This document shows, piece after piece, positions 7,840-17,322 of a stretch of DNA of 32,610 nt (position 1 is its first letter; each line of letters starts with the position of its first letter). The stretch is from a virus, in IMG/VR virus record IMGVR_UViG_3300033150_001768, positions 1 to 32,610 of that record; one strand, 5' to 3'. Both the position numbers and the translations under genes were made by a program. A model generated the notes under the pieces. That model was given only the letters and a program-made list of their open reading frames with translations. It had not been told where the DNA came from and ran no database searches.

Positions 7840-8234
7840 TTCTTTACCCTCTCATACAAATGTCTATTTTTCCATCTCAAACGCCAATACGTTTTCCACC
7901 AACTCCATCTTTTATTTAAACTTTTCACATCCCTATCATCTAAAAATACGTGAGCGAAAATTTTATGATTTAAATTATCATACCAGTTTTTCACATCTTT
8001 ATTAATTCCATCCACCTCTATACCGAATTGAGACAAATAAAATTTCAAATTGACTGTCTCCGGTCTAGTCGTCCAAACTATCACAATCCATCCTTCTTCC
8101 CGGAGTTTTTTCAAATATTTAATAGCTCCCCGTATTGGTGGACCCATCACGTTGTGTCCCTTCCATCGATCATATTGAGCTATCACACCATCGAAATCTA
8201 CAGCCAATACCAATGGAGTTTTTAATTTTTTCAT
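7836..8234 (-). CDS. HAD-superfamily phosphatase
   Basis: A 132-residue HAD-type hydrolase. Motif I is LAVDFDGVIA (residues 11-19, nucleophile D13 and acid D15), motif II is VIVWTTRP, and a late acidic motif is VFLDDRDV. The small size and HVFLDDRD ending resemble phage HAD proteins related to 5'-nucleotidases and polynucleotide kinase phosphatases. The substrate could be a nucleotide or a DNA/RNA end. It overlaps the upstream gene by 4 bp. Confidence 0.8.
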   Translation of the reverse strand: MKKLKTPLVLAVDFDGVIAQYDRWKGHNVMGPPIRGAIKYLKKLREEGWIVIVWTTRPETVNLKFYLSQFGIEVDGINKDVKNWYDNLNHKIFAHVFLDDRDVKSLNKRWSWWKTYWRLRWKNRHLYERVKK

Positions 8235-8848
8235 TTCAATCTCCCTACTTTTTCCTTATCTTCAAAAGACAAACGATAATTAGAATTCTTCTTCAATTCT
8301 ATCAATAACTTTCCAAATTTTTTCAAACCATCCACAGAACAACCAGAAAGAAAATAAATCACCTCATCTATTACATAACGAACAAAATGAACACTATAAC
8401 CTAATTCTCTAGCGGTATCTTTGAGATTTTTCTGTTTTATCCAACTCTTCAAAATATCAAAATAAACATTTCGATTCCCGTCCAATCTACAAATTTCCGC
8501 AATCCAATCCAAAGATGTTTCGCTTAATGTTAATTTTATACGACTCAATCCCAAACTTCCTAAAAAATACTTTTTGTACAATTCTTTTTCTAATACACTA
8601 AAAATATTTTTATAATTCTCTTTATCCAAAAAATCGAACCACACATCCACCACTCGCATAATCATTTTAAATCTCTTCAATTCGGTTCTATTTAAATTCA
8701 CCCCGGATAAAGCTTTATCAATCAAAAAATTCTCATAATCATTAAGAAAATTCTTTCTAATCACTTTCAAATACCTAAACTTTCTCTTTAACTCTTGTTT
8801 TCTATAAAAATCCTCGTCATCATTTTCGAATATCCATCCCTTCATCAC
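8231..8848 (-). CDS. Hypothetical protein with C-terminal helix-turn-helix
   Basis: A 205-residue helical, basic protein. Near residues 142-165, LKDTARELGYSVHFVRYVIDEV looks like a helix-turn-helix of the sigma region 4 type. The rest is not recognised. The frame opens with GTG then ATG directly after the NusG-like gene; the ATG at 8845 has the better-spaced GGAG. Its position between a NusG paralogue and the replication genes makes a role in transcription control plausible, as inference. Confidence 0.55.
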   Translation of the reverse strand: MMKGWIFENDDEDFYRKQELKRKFRYLKVIRKNFLNDYENFLIDKALSGVNLNRTELKRFKMIMRVVDVWFDFLDKENYKNIFSVLEKELYKKYFLGSLGLSRIKLTLSETSLDWIAEICRLDGNRNVYFDILKSWIKQKNLKDTARELGYSVHFVRYVIDEVIYFLSGCSVDGLKKFGKLLIELKKNSNYRLSFEDKEKVGRLK

Positions 8849-9460
8849 CTATCTCTCCAACTCCAATTCCTTAGAGATATCTCTATCATAATTCCTGCTT
8901 TCCAAAACTCTAACCAAATCAGTTTTTCCCAAAAGCCGAACAGAATTTACATCAGTTCTGATCAAAGACACTTTCCCTAAAAACACTATAGACACAAAAA
9001 TCTCATCCCTCCGTACCCTCTCCACTATTCCATCGAACCCCTCAAACAACCCCTTCTCTATTCTTACCACGTCTCCTTTTTTTACTTTACTTGAACCTCG
9101 AAAAAGTCCTCTTTCCATATTCAATATCAAAGCCCACTCCTCTCTATTCAAAGCATAATACCTCCATCCATCTCTACAACTATATTTTAAAACTCTCACG
9201 GGATATTCATACGAATCCAATTCCCGTAAAAATCTTTCGTGAACTTCTTTTTTTAAATTATCACTAATTCCCAAAAATCCATACCCCGGAAACATTCGAA
9301 CTCTATGCTGAACGGTTCTTCCATGAACATTTTCCTTTATTTTAAGGAAAGGAATTTTAATTAATATTCCGCTTTCTAATTTTAATTTATTCTTTATCAA
9401 TTCCACAATGCGATTCAACTTGTCTTCTTCTGAGGGGTAATTCAACACGTACCATTTCAT
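8849..9460 (-). CDS. NusG-family transcription elongation/antitermination factor
   Basis: A 203-residue NusG paralogue. The N-terminal NGN domain begins KWYVLNYPSEEDK and includes RMFPGYGFLGI. The C-terminal KOW domain reads VKKGDVVRIEKGLFEGFDGIVERV, then VSIVFLGKVSLIRTD. NusG-type proteins bind RNA polymerase beside the DNA and change pausing and termination; specialised paralogues such as RfaH and LoaP act on chosen operons. A phage copy would be suited to reading through terminators in long phage operons. It sits in one operon with genes for repair and replication. Confidence 0.82.
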   Translation of the reverse strand: MKWYVLNYPSEEDKLNRIVELIKNKLKLESGILIKIPFLKIKENVHGRTVQHRVRMFPGYGFLGISDNLKKEVHERFLRELDSYEYPVRVLKYSCRDGWRYYALNREEWALILNMERGLFRGSSKVKKGDVVRIEKGLFEGFDGIVERVRRDEIFVSIVFLGKVSLIRTDVNSVRLLGKTDLVRVLESRNYDRDISKELELER

Positions 9461-9463
9461 AGT

Positions 9464-10018
9464 TCAACCTTTCACTATGAACGGATTCTCTGATAAATAC
9501 AAAGACTTAATTTTACAAATCAATTCAGCCACCTTTTTATATTGATAAGCCTTAGAAGGTCTCAAAAATATCTCAGGCAAACTCCCCCTCAATCTCCTAA
9601 CATTAGAAGGATTCAAAAGACTTTCCTGTTCTTTATCGTATAAAATCACTATACAATTTTTAAAACTCACGTAATTCTTCAACAAATCTTCCATTGTACC
9701 TAATTGTATCAAATAATCCACCACCGAATACAAAGAACTAGAAACCTCAACAGAAGATTCAGCAATAATGTAAAATCCTTCCATCTGTAACCGATGAAAC
9801 AAAACACCCAATTCATGATCTGCGAACAAGAAAGGATCTGAACCGTAAAAATAAACGTATTTACTGCCTATGTATTTTCTAGAAAAATCTATCATTCGAG
9901 AGGCCAATTTATCAGGACTCAAATTATCCCCCTTATTAGCAAAACAACACAAAGCAGGCTTTCCATAATAATGATAATTAAATTTCAAAATACCCCTTTG
10001 ATACCCAAAATTAATCAT
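9464..10018 (-). CDS. Degenerate radical-SAM (QueE/activase-like) protein without cluster motif
   Basis: A 184-residue protein whose layout recalls small radical SAM activases and QueE: a segment KYVYFYGSDPFLFADHELGVLFHRLQMEGFYIIAESS occupies the place of the usual GGEP...ETNG strands. The cysteine triad CxxxCxxC is not present; only CCFANKG occurs where it would be expected. If the relation is right, it cannot bind the 4Fe-4S cluster in the usual way and may be a non-enzymatic relic or binding protein. The start is supported by AAGGGGAAAG. Family assignment is tentative. Confidence 0.35.
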   Translation of the reverse strand: MINFGYQRGILKFNYHYYGKPALCCFANKGDNLSPDKLASRMIDFSRKYIGSKYVYFYGSDPFLFADHELGVLFHRLQMEGFYIIAESSVEVSSSLYSVVDYLIQLGTMEDLLKNYVSFKNCIVILYDKEQESLLNPSNVRRLRGSLPEIFLRPSKAYQYKKVAELICKIKSLYLSENPFIVKG

Positions 10019-10030
10019 AACGCTTTCCCC

Positions 10031-11206
10031 TTAATATTTAGATTTTCTAACTATTCTGGCTCTTTCTTCTATTTCTTCCCATTTCTCAACCACTTTCTTG
10101 GTTAATTCTGCTTGAAGCCCTTTGGCTTCAATAAATTCTATTAATTCCTCTCTACTCATAGATTTTCCAAATACTTTTTCGTACTTAACCTTTAAATCAG
10201 GATTTTCATTTATCCACTCTATTATTTCAGATTTCTTTAACACTTTTCTAACATTTTTCTTATAATTATCCAACATTCCCTCTTTTTCTAAAAATTCTTT
10301 CAAATTCTTCAAATTAGGACATTTTCCACCCCAGACAATTTCACTCTCTTTAGCTTTAGACAATTGTCCCGTTTCTCCTCTCAAATCATACAAAAAATCT
10401 ATATTACTCCCTATATTATCCACGCCATAATCGAACAATATCGTAAACAAACAAGACCGATAAGGCCGAGGTGTCTTGCTTTTATCCGTCTTAGCTTTCA
10501 AAACCACCCCCACTGGTATATTCTCTTTTTTTATAGTAGTCAAATTAGACAACCACAAACAAGTATGAGCGTAAAAATCTAAGGCTTTTCCGCCTGCTCG
10601 TTTTTGTTTTTTAAACATTGAATTAATAGCCTCTCTGGTTTGAGAAATAATGATTAATAATACATTTTTTCGATATGTAGGTTCCGTAAGCGTGCGGAAA
10701 AACTCCTGAGACAGAAACTTAGCCGAACCCATCTGATAAGATCCTTTTTCGTAATCCTTTCCTTGTTTGAAAGCTCGATATCGTTGATCTCCGATTTCCT
10801 GTATTTCTCTAGAAGAAAGTCCATCTAAAGAATCCACCACGTATATACCCACCTCATCCTCTTTTATTCCATCTAGAAATTCCCGATAATTACAATATAA
10901 TTCTTCCACTGTTCTACTTTTTCTATCTGTATTCAAAATATCGAAACCATACAATCTTTCCGTATCAAAAGTAAATCCACTTTCCGCATCATCATATACC
11001 CATTTAAATTTTTTCCCATACACATGTCTAGCTTTAGCAATTATTTCACAAGCCAAAAAACTTTTTCCCGAACTCTTATCTCCCACTATATTGATTATAT
11101 TTCCAGCGGGGAAACCCATCCCCATTCCCCCGCCCACTACCAAATCCAATAAATCTGATCCTGTACTAAAGTATTTTTTCTCAATTTTTTCGTTTTCGTC
11201 TTTCAT
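10031..11206 (-). CDS. uvsX: UvsX/RecA-like recombinase
   Basis: A RecA-fold strand-exchange protein of about 391 residues. The Walker A is GDKSSGKS, Walker B lies in VGIYVVDSLDGLSS, and LLIIISQTREAI matches the RecA-type loop after strand 5. The C-terminus is a charged helical tail. An ATG at 11242 opens the frame, but the one at 11206 has a clear AAGAGG site and is preferred. It follows the ssDNA-binding protein and a UvsY-like gene, which together form the T4-type presynaptic set. Confidence 0.85.
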   Translation of the reverse strand: MKDENEKIEKKYFSTGSDLLDLVVGGGMGMGFPAGNIINIVGDKSSGKSFLACEIIAKARHVYGKKFKWVYDDAESGFTFDTERLYGFDILNTDRKSRTVEELYCNYREFLDGIKEDEVGIYVVDSLDGLSSREIQEIGDQRYRAFKQGKDYEKGSYQMGSAKFLSQEFFRTLTEPTYRKNVLLIIISQTREAINSMFKKQKRAGGKALDFYAHTCLWLSNLTTIKKENIPVGVVLKAKTDKSKTPRPYRSCLFTILFDYGVDNIGSNIDFLYDLRGETGQLSKAKESEIVWGGKCPNLKNLKEFLEKEGMLDNYKKNVRKVLKKSEIIEWINENPDLKVKYEKVFGKSMSREELIEFIEAKGLQAELTKKVVEKWEEIEERARIVRKSKY

Positions 11207-11244
11207 AATAAAACCTCTTAACAATTCGATTTTTTTATTCATAG

Positions 11245-12282
11245 TTAAGCTTCAGCACATTCATCCCAAATTTCGCAATCATTGCAATCATCATATTCAT
11301 CCCAATCATCTCCAAATTTATGTCCATAAGGACATTTGTTTTTGGATTTAGATTTTTCTTTATTAGATTTAATTTTAGACTCTTCCTCTTCTTCCTCTTC
11401 TTCATCCTCATTCTCGTCCTCTTTTTCATCTTTTTCGACCTTCTCTAATTCTCTTTTTTTAGATTTTTTCTTATTTTCTTTCTTTTTTTCTCTTTCCCGT
11501 TCCTCTTCATTCTCCTCCTCTTCTTCATCCTCATCCTCTTCTCCATTCATACCATAAAAAACCTCTTCCAAAGTTTTATAATCATAAACTCTCATAATCT
11601 CATCAAAACTTATCGCCCTATCTACCAAATCCTCATCCAACTCTTCATCTCTATCGATAAATCTAAAACTCCTAAACTCCATATATTCAAAACCACCCTT
11701 CTTCACTTTTGATGCTCTAAAAGAAATTATCTTTCCATTTTCAGGATCAGCGAAATCTACAAATTCACCATCTTCACTCGAACCCGCTTCGTCTATTAAT
11801 TCCTTCTCAAAAAGAAAATACGATGTAGAAAAAACTTTCAATTTCCTATCTGGATCTTTCATATCTATAACATTATAATACACCCGTCTACTCGGTCTCA
11901 AAGCCTCATACTCCTTCTGCTTACCCATATCTTTGTATTCGGATGCCTTTTCACAAATTGGACACGGCTTTCCGTACGTTCTTTTCAGACAAACCTCATT
12001 AGTTTCCGCAGGACCCACCATGCGATGTTCCCAAACATCCATCATATAATCCATTTCTCCGATTTCGTAATTTCCACCAACAACCAGTGGATGTTTCTCT
12101 GATTTTATCCAGTAAGGAACGATTATTATTTTGTTTCTGCCCTCTACTGGATGGAAAAATTCCACATCATCATCCACTTTACTCCAATCCATAATCCCTA
12201 TATCCCTGATACCTGAATCCTTAGTGTCGTGAGAATACTTGTAACGCTTTTGTAAACTTCTGGATTTAGATTTCTTTTTCAT
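11245..12282 (-). CDS. Single-stranded DNA-binding protein (gp32-like)
   Basis: A 345-residue protein with a central OB-like region. It has a zinc-type motif (CLKRTYGKPCPIC, about residues 98-110), a long run of Glu, Asp and Lys (about residues 245-320), and a C-terminal cysteine-rich end (CPYGHKFGDDWDEY, then CNDCEIWDEC). Phage proteins of this kind coat single-stranded DNA. The acidic linker recalls the gp32 tail that contacts partner proteins. It overlaps the UvsY-like gene by 4 bp and precedes the recombinase. Confidence 0.75.
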   Translation of the reverse strand: MKKKSKSRSLQKRYKYSHDTKDSGIRDIGIMDWSKVDDDVEFFHPVEGRNKIIIVPYWIKSEKHPLVVGGNYEIGEMDYMMDVWEHRMVGPAETNEVCLKRTYGKPCPICEKASEYKDMGKQKEYEALRPSRRVYYNVIDMKDPDRKLKVFSTSYFLFEKELIDEAGSSEDGEFVDFADPENGKIISFRASKVKKGGFEYMEFRSFRFIDRDEELDEDLVDRAISFDEIMRVYDYKTLEEVFYGMNGEEDEDEEEEENEEEREREKKKENKKKSKKRELEKVEKDEKEDENEDEEEEEEEESKIKSNKEKSKSKNKCPYGHKFGDDWDEYDDCNDCEIWDECAEA

Positions 12283-12758
12283 AACTCTTCCTCCTCATCA
12301 TTATGTTTTTTATTTAATCTTTTTCTTGCTTCTTGAGAGCCTTGAAAAGTTCTCTTATCATTGTCCACTGTAAAATAATTAGCTAAAAACAAATCCTTCA
12401 AAACTTTCAACTGACTATTCCGTTGTTCCAAAGCTGATACCACCGCTGAATACACATATATTTCCTCCTTAATCTCCGCTAACCTCTTCTTAATCTCTAT
12501 TACTTTCTTATTCTTTTCCACTAAAGACTTAATAACGGACTCCGTGATCTTGATTTTTTCTGGCGGTTTTTCCCTAATGCTCAACTCCACCTCAGCCAAT
12601 ATCAAATTCAACTTATTCTCCATTTTATCTTTTTTCCCTTTCAATTCAGCCAATTCATTAGCATAATAAAAATACAAAGATGGCTGTTTCTCGGATTCTT
12701 CCTCCAATTTAAACCTATTAATTTTAACATCTCTTTTCACATCTTCCACGTTAATCAT
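12279..12758 (-). CDS. UvsY-like recombination mediator (putative)
   Basis: A 159-residue, almost wholly helical protein. The pattern of a short N-terminal strand (DVKINRFKLEEESEKQPSLYFYYANELAELKGKKDKME), then a helix ending in ELSIRE, then a C-terminal helical hairpin resembles the organisation of T4 UvsY, which loads UvsX on SSB-coated DNA. Sequence identity to UvsY is not obvious; the call rests on layout and on its place just before SSB and UvsX. The AAAGGAGAAAGG site fixes the start. Confidence 0.5.
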   Translation of the reverse strand: MINVEDVKRDVKINRFKLEEESEKQPSLYFYYANELAELKGKKDKMENKLNLILAEVELSIREKPPEKIKITESVIKSLVEKNKKVIEIKKRLAEIKEEIYVYSAVVSALEQRNSQLKVLKDLFLANYFTVDNDKRTFQGSQEARKRLNKKHNDEEEEL

Positions 12759-12799
12759 TTCCTTTCTCCTTTATTATATTATAATATCTAAACACCATT

Positions 12800-13732
12800 T
12801 TAACCCGAAATAAAACTCAAATAGCAAGACAAAACCAAAGAACTTTCCACATCTGTAGTCTGATCTAATAAATTCAAAAAAACATCCAACACCTCTCCCG
12901 CCTGTCTATTATTTTTTCCGCTTAATAACACCTTTTTCATATACCCTATCACAGCTAATTTAACCTCCATAGGTTCCTTATTTTTTAAAACTTCTTTTAA
13001 CGTATCAGCTATCTCTTTCCAACTCTTATCCTTTCTCTTTATCAACAATCTACATAAATCCAAAACATCCTTAGACAAATACAAAGAATCCTCTTCCAAC
13101 ACGTCTAAAGCGTCTTCATTATCCAAATCTTTCACCTTTTCCAACAAAATCAAAGCCTCTCTAGGATTTCCCCGACTTTTTTCGGCTATCGTGAGATAAA
13201 CCTCTTTACTTTTAATTATATTTTCTTTTTTAGCCACCGATTTCAACAAATACACTATCTCTTTCTCTTTCAATGGCTTAACTTTAAATTCCATACACCT
13301 AGATTTCAAAGGTTTAATCAATTTCTCCGGATTAGTAGTACACAAAAAGAAATAAGAAAACTCGTTCACATCTTCCAACGGTTTCAACATAGAATTTTGC
13401 CAATCATTAGTAGTCTTATGTACTTCATCTATTATAAAAACCCTAGGCAATCCATCTACAGGTAGAAATTTCATATCATCTATTATTTTTCTAGCAGTGT
13501 CTATTCCTCGATTATTAGAAGTATTAATCTCCGTTATTCCATAATCAGAAGCACCGATTTCCTTAGCACATATTCTAGCCAAAGTAGTTTTTCCGCACCC
13601 CCTATCCCCCGAAAACAAATACACATGAGGTCTATCTTTTCTTTTTATCACGCTTTTCAAACTTTCTATCACAATTTTATTTCCCACCATTTCCTCGAAA
13701 TTTTGTGGTCTGTATTTGTTATATAGATTCAT
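12800..13732 (-). CDS. Clamp loader ATPase (RFC/DnaX-like)
   Basis: A 310-residue AAA+ clamp loader starting MNLYNKYRPQNFEEMVGNK, the hallmark opening of RFC small subunits and DnaX. The Walker A is SGDRGCGKTT, the Walker B is VFIIDEVH, sensor 1 is FFLCTTNPE, and the arginine-finger motif is KPLKSRCMEF. It loads the sliding clamp onto primed DNA. The start is the ATG at 13732, which overlaps the polymerase stop (AATGA) and has a GGGGAGG site; the upstream extension to 13780 is discarded. Confidence 0.92.
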   Translation of the reverse strand: MNLYNKYRPQNFEEMVGNKIVIESLKSVIKRKDRPHVYLFSGDRGCGKTTLARICAKEIGASDYGITEINTSNNRGIDTARKIIDDMKFLPVDGLPRVFIIDEVHKTTNDWQNSMLKPLEDVNEFSYFFLCTTNPEKLIKPLKSRCMEFKVKPLKEKEIVYLLKSVAKKENIIKSKEVYLTIAEKSRGNPREALILLEKVKDLDNEDALDVLEEDSLYLSKDVLDLCRLLIKRKDKSWKEIADTLKEVLKNKEPMEVKLAVIGYMKKVLLSGKNNRQAGEVLDVFLNLLDQTTDVESSLVLSCYLSFISG

Positions 13733-16248
13733 TGCGCGTTCCTCCCCTTTAAACATCCTCCATCTTTCATATTTCCCCAATTTCCATTTATCTCAGAATA
13801 CTCCTTTTCTATTGTCAAAGGAACTATTATCCAATCCCAATGTTCCCTTATTTTTTTCGTTCCATAATACCAAATCCAATAATCTATCTCCTCTTCATCC
13901 TCAGGACATACGTCCATAACTATGGAATCATGAATCTGTCCTATAATATAACTTTTATCCATCTTTTTCATTTTTCGAGACACCTGTATCAAAGTCCAAA
14001 GCAAACAATGAAAAGCGCTTCCTTGAATCAGATAATTAATTACTTCATTCTTTCTCATAGGACCGTAGCAACGAAAACCCGTATACATATCCAAATAGCC
14101 TTTCTTTTTATAAGAGGACAATATTTCTTCTCGCCATTCCTTAAAAACCCGAAATTTTTCATTCCAAAACCTATACTCTACCATCTCCAAATGATCTTCA
14201 AAATCCTCTACATTCTTTATTCCCTCTTTTTCCAAATGTTCCCGAGTACCATCTGGTAATCTTTTCCATATATCTTCATACAAATTTCCATACCAACTTC
14301 CATAAAACTCCGGAAACACGAATCCATTCTTAGCCAAATATCTTTCCTCTTTAGTCACATCATCTTTCAAAAACAATTCCTTAGCCATATCACGATGTAA
14401 ATCTGAGGAAGGATTTTCGATATATCTAATCAATTCCGGATCTTTATTATAACAAGCCGACACATTAACTTCCATAGATTTATAATCATATTCCACTAAT
14501 TTGTTTCCCTCTCTGGGTATTAGCAAAGATCTTACGATTCTTTTAATCTTTTCGTCTCTTTTTGGAATATTTTGAAAATTAGGATTGGAAGAAGAAGAAC
14601 GAAAAGTAGCCACATTCTCAAGCCGAAACACCGGATGTATAAAACCGTCTTTAATTTCTCTACTAAATTGCTCTAAATAATTTTTCAATTTATCCCACTT
14701 TCTGTATTCCAATATTTTCCTTGTAAAATCGGTATTTAAATCAGCTAAAACATTTTTAGATGTAGAAAAATTTCCCCTCGAAGTGTAATTTTCAGCCTTG
14801 ATGCCCAATATTCCGTATAACAACTCAGACAACTGTTGATTAGACCTAAAATTAATTTCAGTTTTTTTATTTTTTTTCCACCTTTGAGCCTCTGAAGAAC
14901 TTAAAATATCCTCACCTATCCTATTCAGCCTCTTAACTAATTTATCTCTTTGAATTTTCAATTTATTTTCATTAATTCTTATTCCATTATAACTAATGTC
15001 GGACAAAACAATGTTCCCTTTCAGAAAAAATTCCACTCCTTTCAACAAATTCTCTCTCTCTTTTTTGGAAAAAAACTTTTTCTGTTTCAAATATTCCCAA
15101 AAAGTGAACAAAGAATCCTGAGCACAATAACGACTAATTTTTTCCGAATCCGCTTTATCCAATTTGTTAAATGAAGAGGTGTCTTTGGGATCTTTACCCT
15201 TAATGAATTTCTCAGAATAATCATCATACCCCAATATACCAAAATCCTTATACACCAGATATTTCAATCCCACTGCTTTAGTATTCTGAACACAATGTTG
15301 AACTATCATAGTATCCCATTTCCAATTTTTCACCTCTATATCCAATATTTTTTTACTCCATAATTTTTCGAACCTAGCATTATGAGCAATTTTCCCTATT
15401 TCCTCAGACATCAAAAACTTTTTCCATAATTTCAAGAATGTTTCATTCTCGAAAAAAGGAAATCCGAAAGCCCTTTTACCATTACTAATGCTGGCAAATA
15501 ATATTCGATGTCCTTCTCGATATGGGGAAAGTCCCGTAGTTTCGTAATCAAAAGCCCATTCCTTTCCATTTTCGCCCTTCAAAATTTTAATCAAAACACT
15601 AACAATCCTCCTCGGATCCGTTACAATTTCTATTCGTTTATCTATATCGGAATAATCAGGAAATTCCACAGAATCCAAAAACATTAAAGCCTTTCGAATA
15701 TATTTCATCCATAATTTTTTCAATACCTCATCTTTTTCATTTCTCATAATATAAGCAGGATGCCAAACAGGACATACCCAAGCCTTTAACTCCTGATCCG
15801 GTATAATTTCACCTACCCAATTACCAAAACTCAATCCATTTATTCTTCCACTAATCCGATAACCTAACAATCCCTCAAAAGCAACCTTACCAAACAAAAA
15901 AATCAATTTTGGTCTTAAAATTTTTGTTTCTTTTAATAAATAATACCTACACAAACTGATCTGTCTCCCTGTGGGCGTTTTATTCTCAGGAGGTCTACAA
16001 CGAACCGCATTCGTTTTCCAACAATCCTCCTCCATCTCTATATCCAAATCCTCTAAAGCCTCCCTTAATATCTGTCCACTTCTTCCCACAAATTGAACAT
16101 CTTTCTCATCCTCCACCGCACCCGGAGCCTCCCCCACTATTAATATCTCTTTTTTTCCCTTCCCCGTATATCTCATAAAAGGATTTCTAGCCCCCTCATA
16201 TAAACCACACTTTCTACAATCTTCCGAAATATCTTCCAATAAATTCAT
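13729..16248 (-). CDS. Uracil-DNA-glycosylase / family A DNA polymerase fusion
   Basis: An 839-residue replicative polymerase with an N-terminal family 4-like uracil-DNA glycosylase. The glycosylase part has GEAPGAVEDEKDVQFVG (39-55), NAVRCRPPENKTPT and VWHPAYI, and four cysteines (C11, C14, C84, C100) placed as in 4Fe-4S family 4 enzymes. The 3'-5' exonuclease shows DYETTG (234-239), HNARFEK (289-295; Glu where Asp is usual) and YCAQD (374-378). Polymerase motif A is EYDYKSME (587-593), motif B is RYLAKNGFVFPEFYG (636-650), and motif C is IHDS (772-775; Ser replaces the usual Glu). It overlaps the clamp-loader gene. Confidence 0.93.
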   Translation of the reverse strand: MNLLEDISEDCRKCGLYEGARNPFMRYTGKGKKEILIVGEAPGAVEDEKDVQFVGRSGQILREALEDLDIEMEEDCWKTNAVRCRPPENKTPTGRQISLCRYYLLKETKILRPKLIFLFGKVAFEGLLGYRISGRINGLSFGNWVGEIIPDQELKAWVCPVWHPAYIMRNEKDEVLKKLWMKYIRKALMFLDSVEFPDYSDIDKRIEIVTDPRRIVSVLIKILKGENGKEWAFDYETTGLSPYREGHRILFASISNGKRAFGFPFFENETFLKLWKKFLMSEEIGKIAHNARFEKLWSKKILDIEVKNWKWDTMIVQHCVQNTKAVGLKYLVYKDFGILGYDDYSEKFIKGKDPKDTSSFNKLDKADSEKISRYCAQDSLFTFWEYLKQKKFFSKKERENLLKGVEFFLKGNIVLSDISYNGIRINENKLKIQRDKLVKRLNRIGEDILSSSEAQRWKKNKKTEINFRSNQQLSELLYGILGIKAENYTSRGNFSTSKNVLADLNTDFTRKILEYRKWDKLKNYLEQFSREIKDGFIHPVFRLENVATFRSSSSNPNFQNIPKRDEKIKRIVRSLLIPREGNKLVEYDYKSMEVNVSACYNKDPELIRYIENPSSDLHRDMAKELFLKDDVTKEERYLAKNGFVFPEFYGSWYGNLYEDIWKRLPDGTREHLEKEGIKNVEDFEDHLEMVEYRFWNEKFRVFKEWREEILSSYKKKGYLDMYTGFRCYGPMRKNEVINYLIQGSAFHCLLWTLIQVSRKMKKMDKSYIIGQIHDSIVMDVCPEDEEEIDYWIWYYGTKKIREHWDWIIVPLTIEKEYSEINGNWGNMKDGGCLKGRNAQ

Positions 16249-16249
16249 A

Positions 16250-17320
16250 TCATTCCTCTCCTTCCTCTTTTCTCAAAGAGGACATGATCAAACGATACTC
16301 ATCAGAATAAAAAACAATAATAGTCACTGCTCCTTTAGGTTTTAAATAAAATCTCAAAGCGTTCCTAAATCCACTTATCAACATAGAAGGATAAAACCAT
16401 AAATCCAAATTTACTTCCGATTCGAAAGGTTTTTCAAATTCCATTTTTTCCGAAAAATTCCCAAAACTAGCAGAGGATTTCACCTGAACAAAACCCCTTC
16501 TAATTTTAAACAGAACAGGATCATACACATCTCCAGTAAAAATCATACACCTTTTCAACGTTTCCAAAAACTCCTTTCCCCACTCATTTTCCAAATCCTC
16601 TTCAGTTTTTTCGACGTCTTTAATAATATTTTTAACCTTATCTAAAGGGAAAAAATCTGTACTCATTTTTCTTATTGAAAAATATGTTTCGAAACCCGTT
16701 CTAAAATGAATCCAACCTTCATCCTCAGCGTATTCTTTCAGTCCCTCCATTTTCACCAATTCTTTAGCAGAATCATCAGGAATCATAAATTCGCTCATCT
16801 CTTTTTCCAGTTTCCATACACAAATTCTTTTTCTATCCGTAGATAGCATTTCATCTTTCGATACAAACACCCCTTTCATCTCAGTCAAATTATTCGGTAT
16901 AATACAAGCAGACAAACCCTCTAAAAAATTCCCCGGCAATTCTTTCCACTCTTTCTCTTCAGACATTAAAGACAAAATAGAGGAGAAGGTCGATTGTTCT
17001 GTTAAGTTAAAATTGGCACGAGAATTGCCGGAAACCACCTGGACAGATTCTTTCCTTTTAATCATTTCGAATTCATCACTCTTCAAAGAATTCAAAAAAT
17101 CATAAAACTTTCTAGCTTTAACAGAAATCACCTCCCCTTTCTCCAAATCCTCAAAGTTAAAAGGAACAGACGCAAAAATATAATCATTATAAGAATACAC
17201 CCGTCTACCGTCGAATAAAAATGAATCTGCCCCCTCGATTAAAAAGTCCTCTCCAACGCTAATCCCCGGCAAACATCTGCTTAAAATGGATAAAAATCCT
17301 TTTCTATCTTTTATTTTCAT
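16250..17320 (-). CDS. DNA polymerase III beta-like sliding clamp
   Basis: A protein of about 356 residues with the three-domain spacing of bacterial beta clamps. Recognisable pieces are the domain-2 segment LSTDRKRICVWKLE (compare TDGKRLA in DnaN), STDFFPLDKVKNII, and a C-terminus ending DEYRLIMSSLR where DnaN has its final strand. It tethers the fused polymerase encoded just downstream. The ATG at 17320 has GGGAGG at ideal spacing, so it is preferred over the GTG at 17326. Confidence 0.75.
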   Translation of the reverse strand: MKIKDRKGFLSILSRCLPGISVGEDFLIEGADSFLFDGRRVYSYNDYIFASVPFNFEDLEKGEVISVKARKFYDFLNSLKSDEFEMIKRKESVQVVSGNSRANFNLTEQSTFSSILSLMSEEKEWKELPGNFLEGLSACIIPNNLTEMKGVFVSKDEMLSTDRKRICVWKLEKEMSEFMIPDDSAKELVKMEGLKEYAEDEGWIHFRTGFETYFSIRKMSTDFFPLDKVKNIIKDVEKTEEDLENEWGKEFLETLKRCMIFTGDVYDPVLFKIRRGFVQVKSSASFGNFSEKMEFEKPFESEVNLDLWFYPSMLISGFRNALRFYLKPKGAVTIIVFYSDEYRLIMSSLRKEEGEE

Positions 17321-17322
17321 AT

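Noticed and set aside
11235-11429. 64-codon minus-strand frame, rich in Lys and Met, overlapping the ssDNA-binding protein
   Set aside because: It is an out-of-frame reading of the acidic/basic low-complexity tail of that protein.
12760-12799. TATAAT-like sequences upstream of the UvsY-like gene as a promoter
   Set aside because: No acceptable -35 box at normal spacing, and AT-rich gaps produce such boxes by chance.
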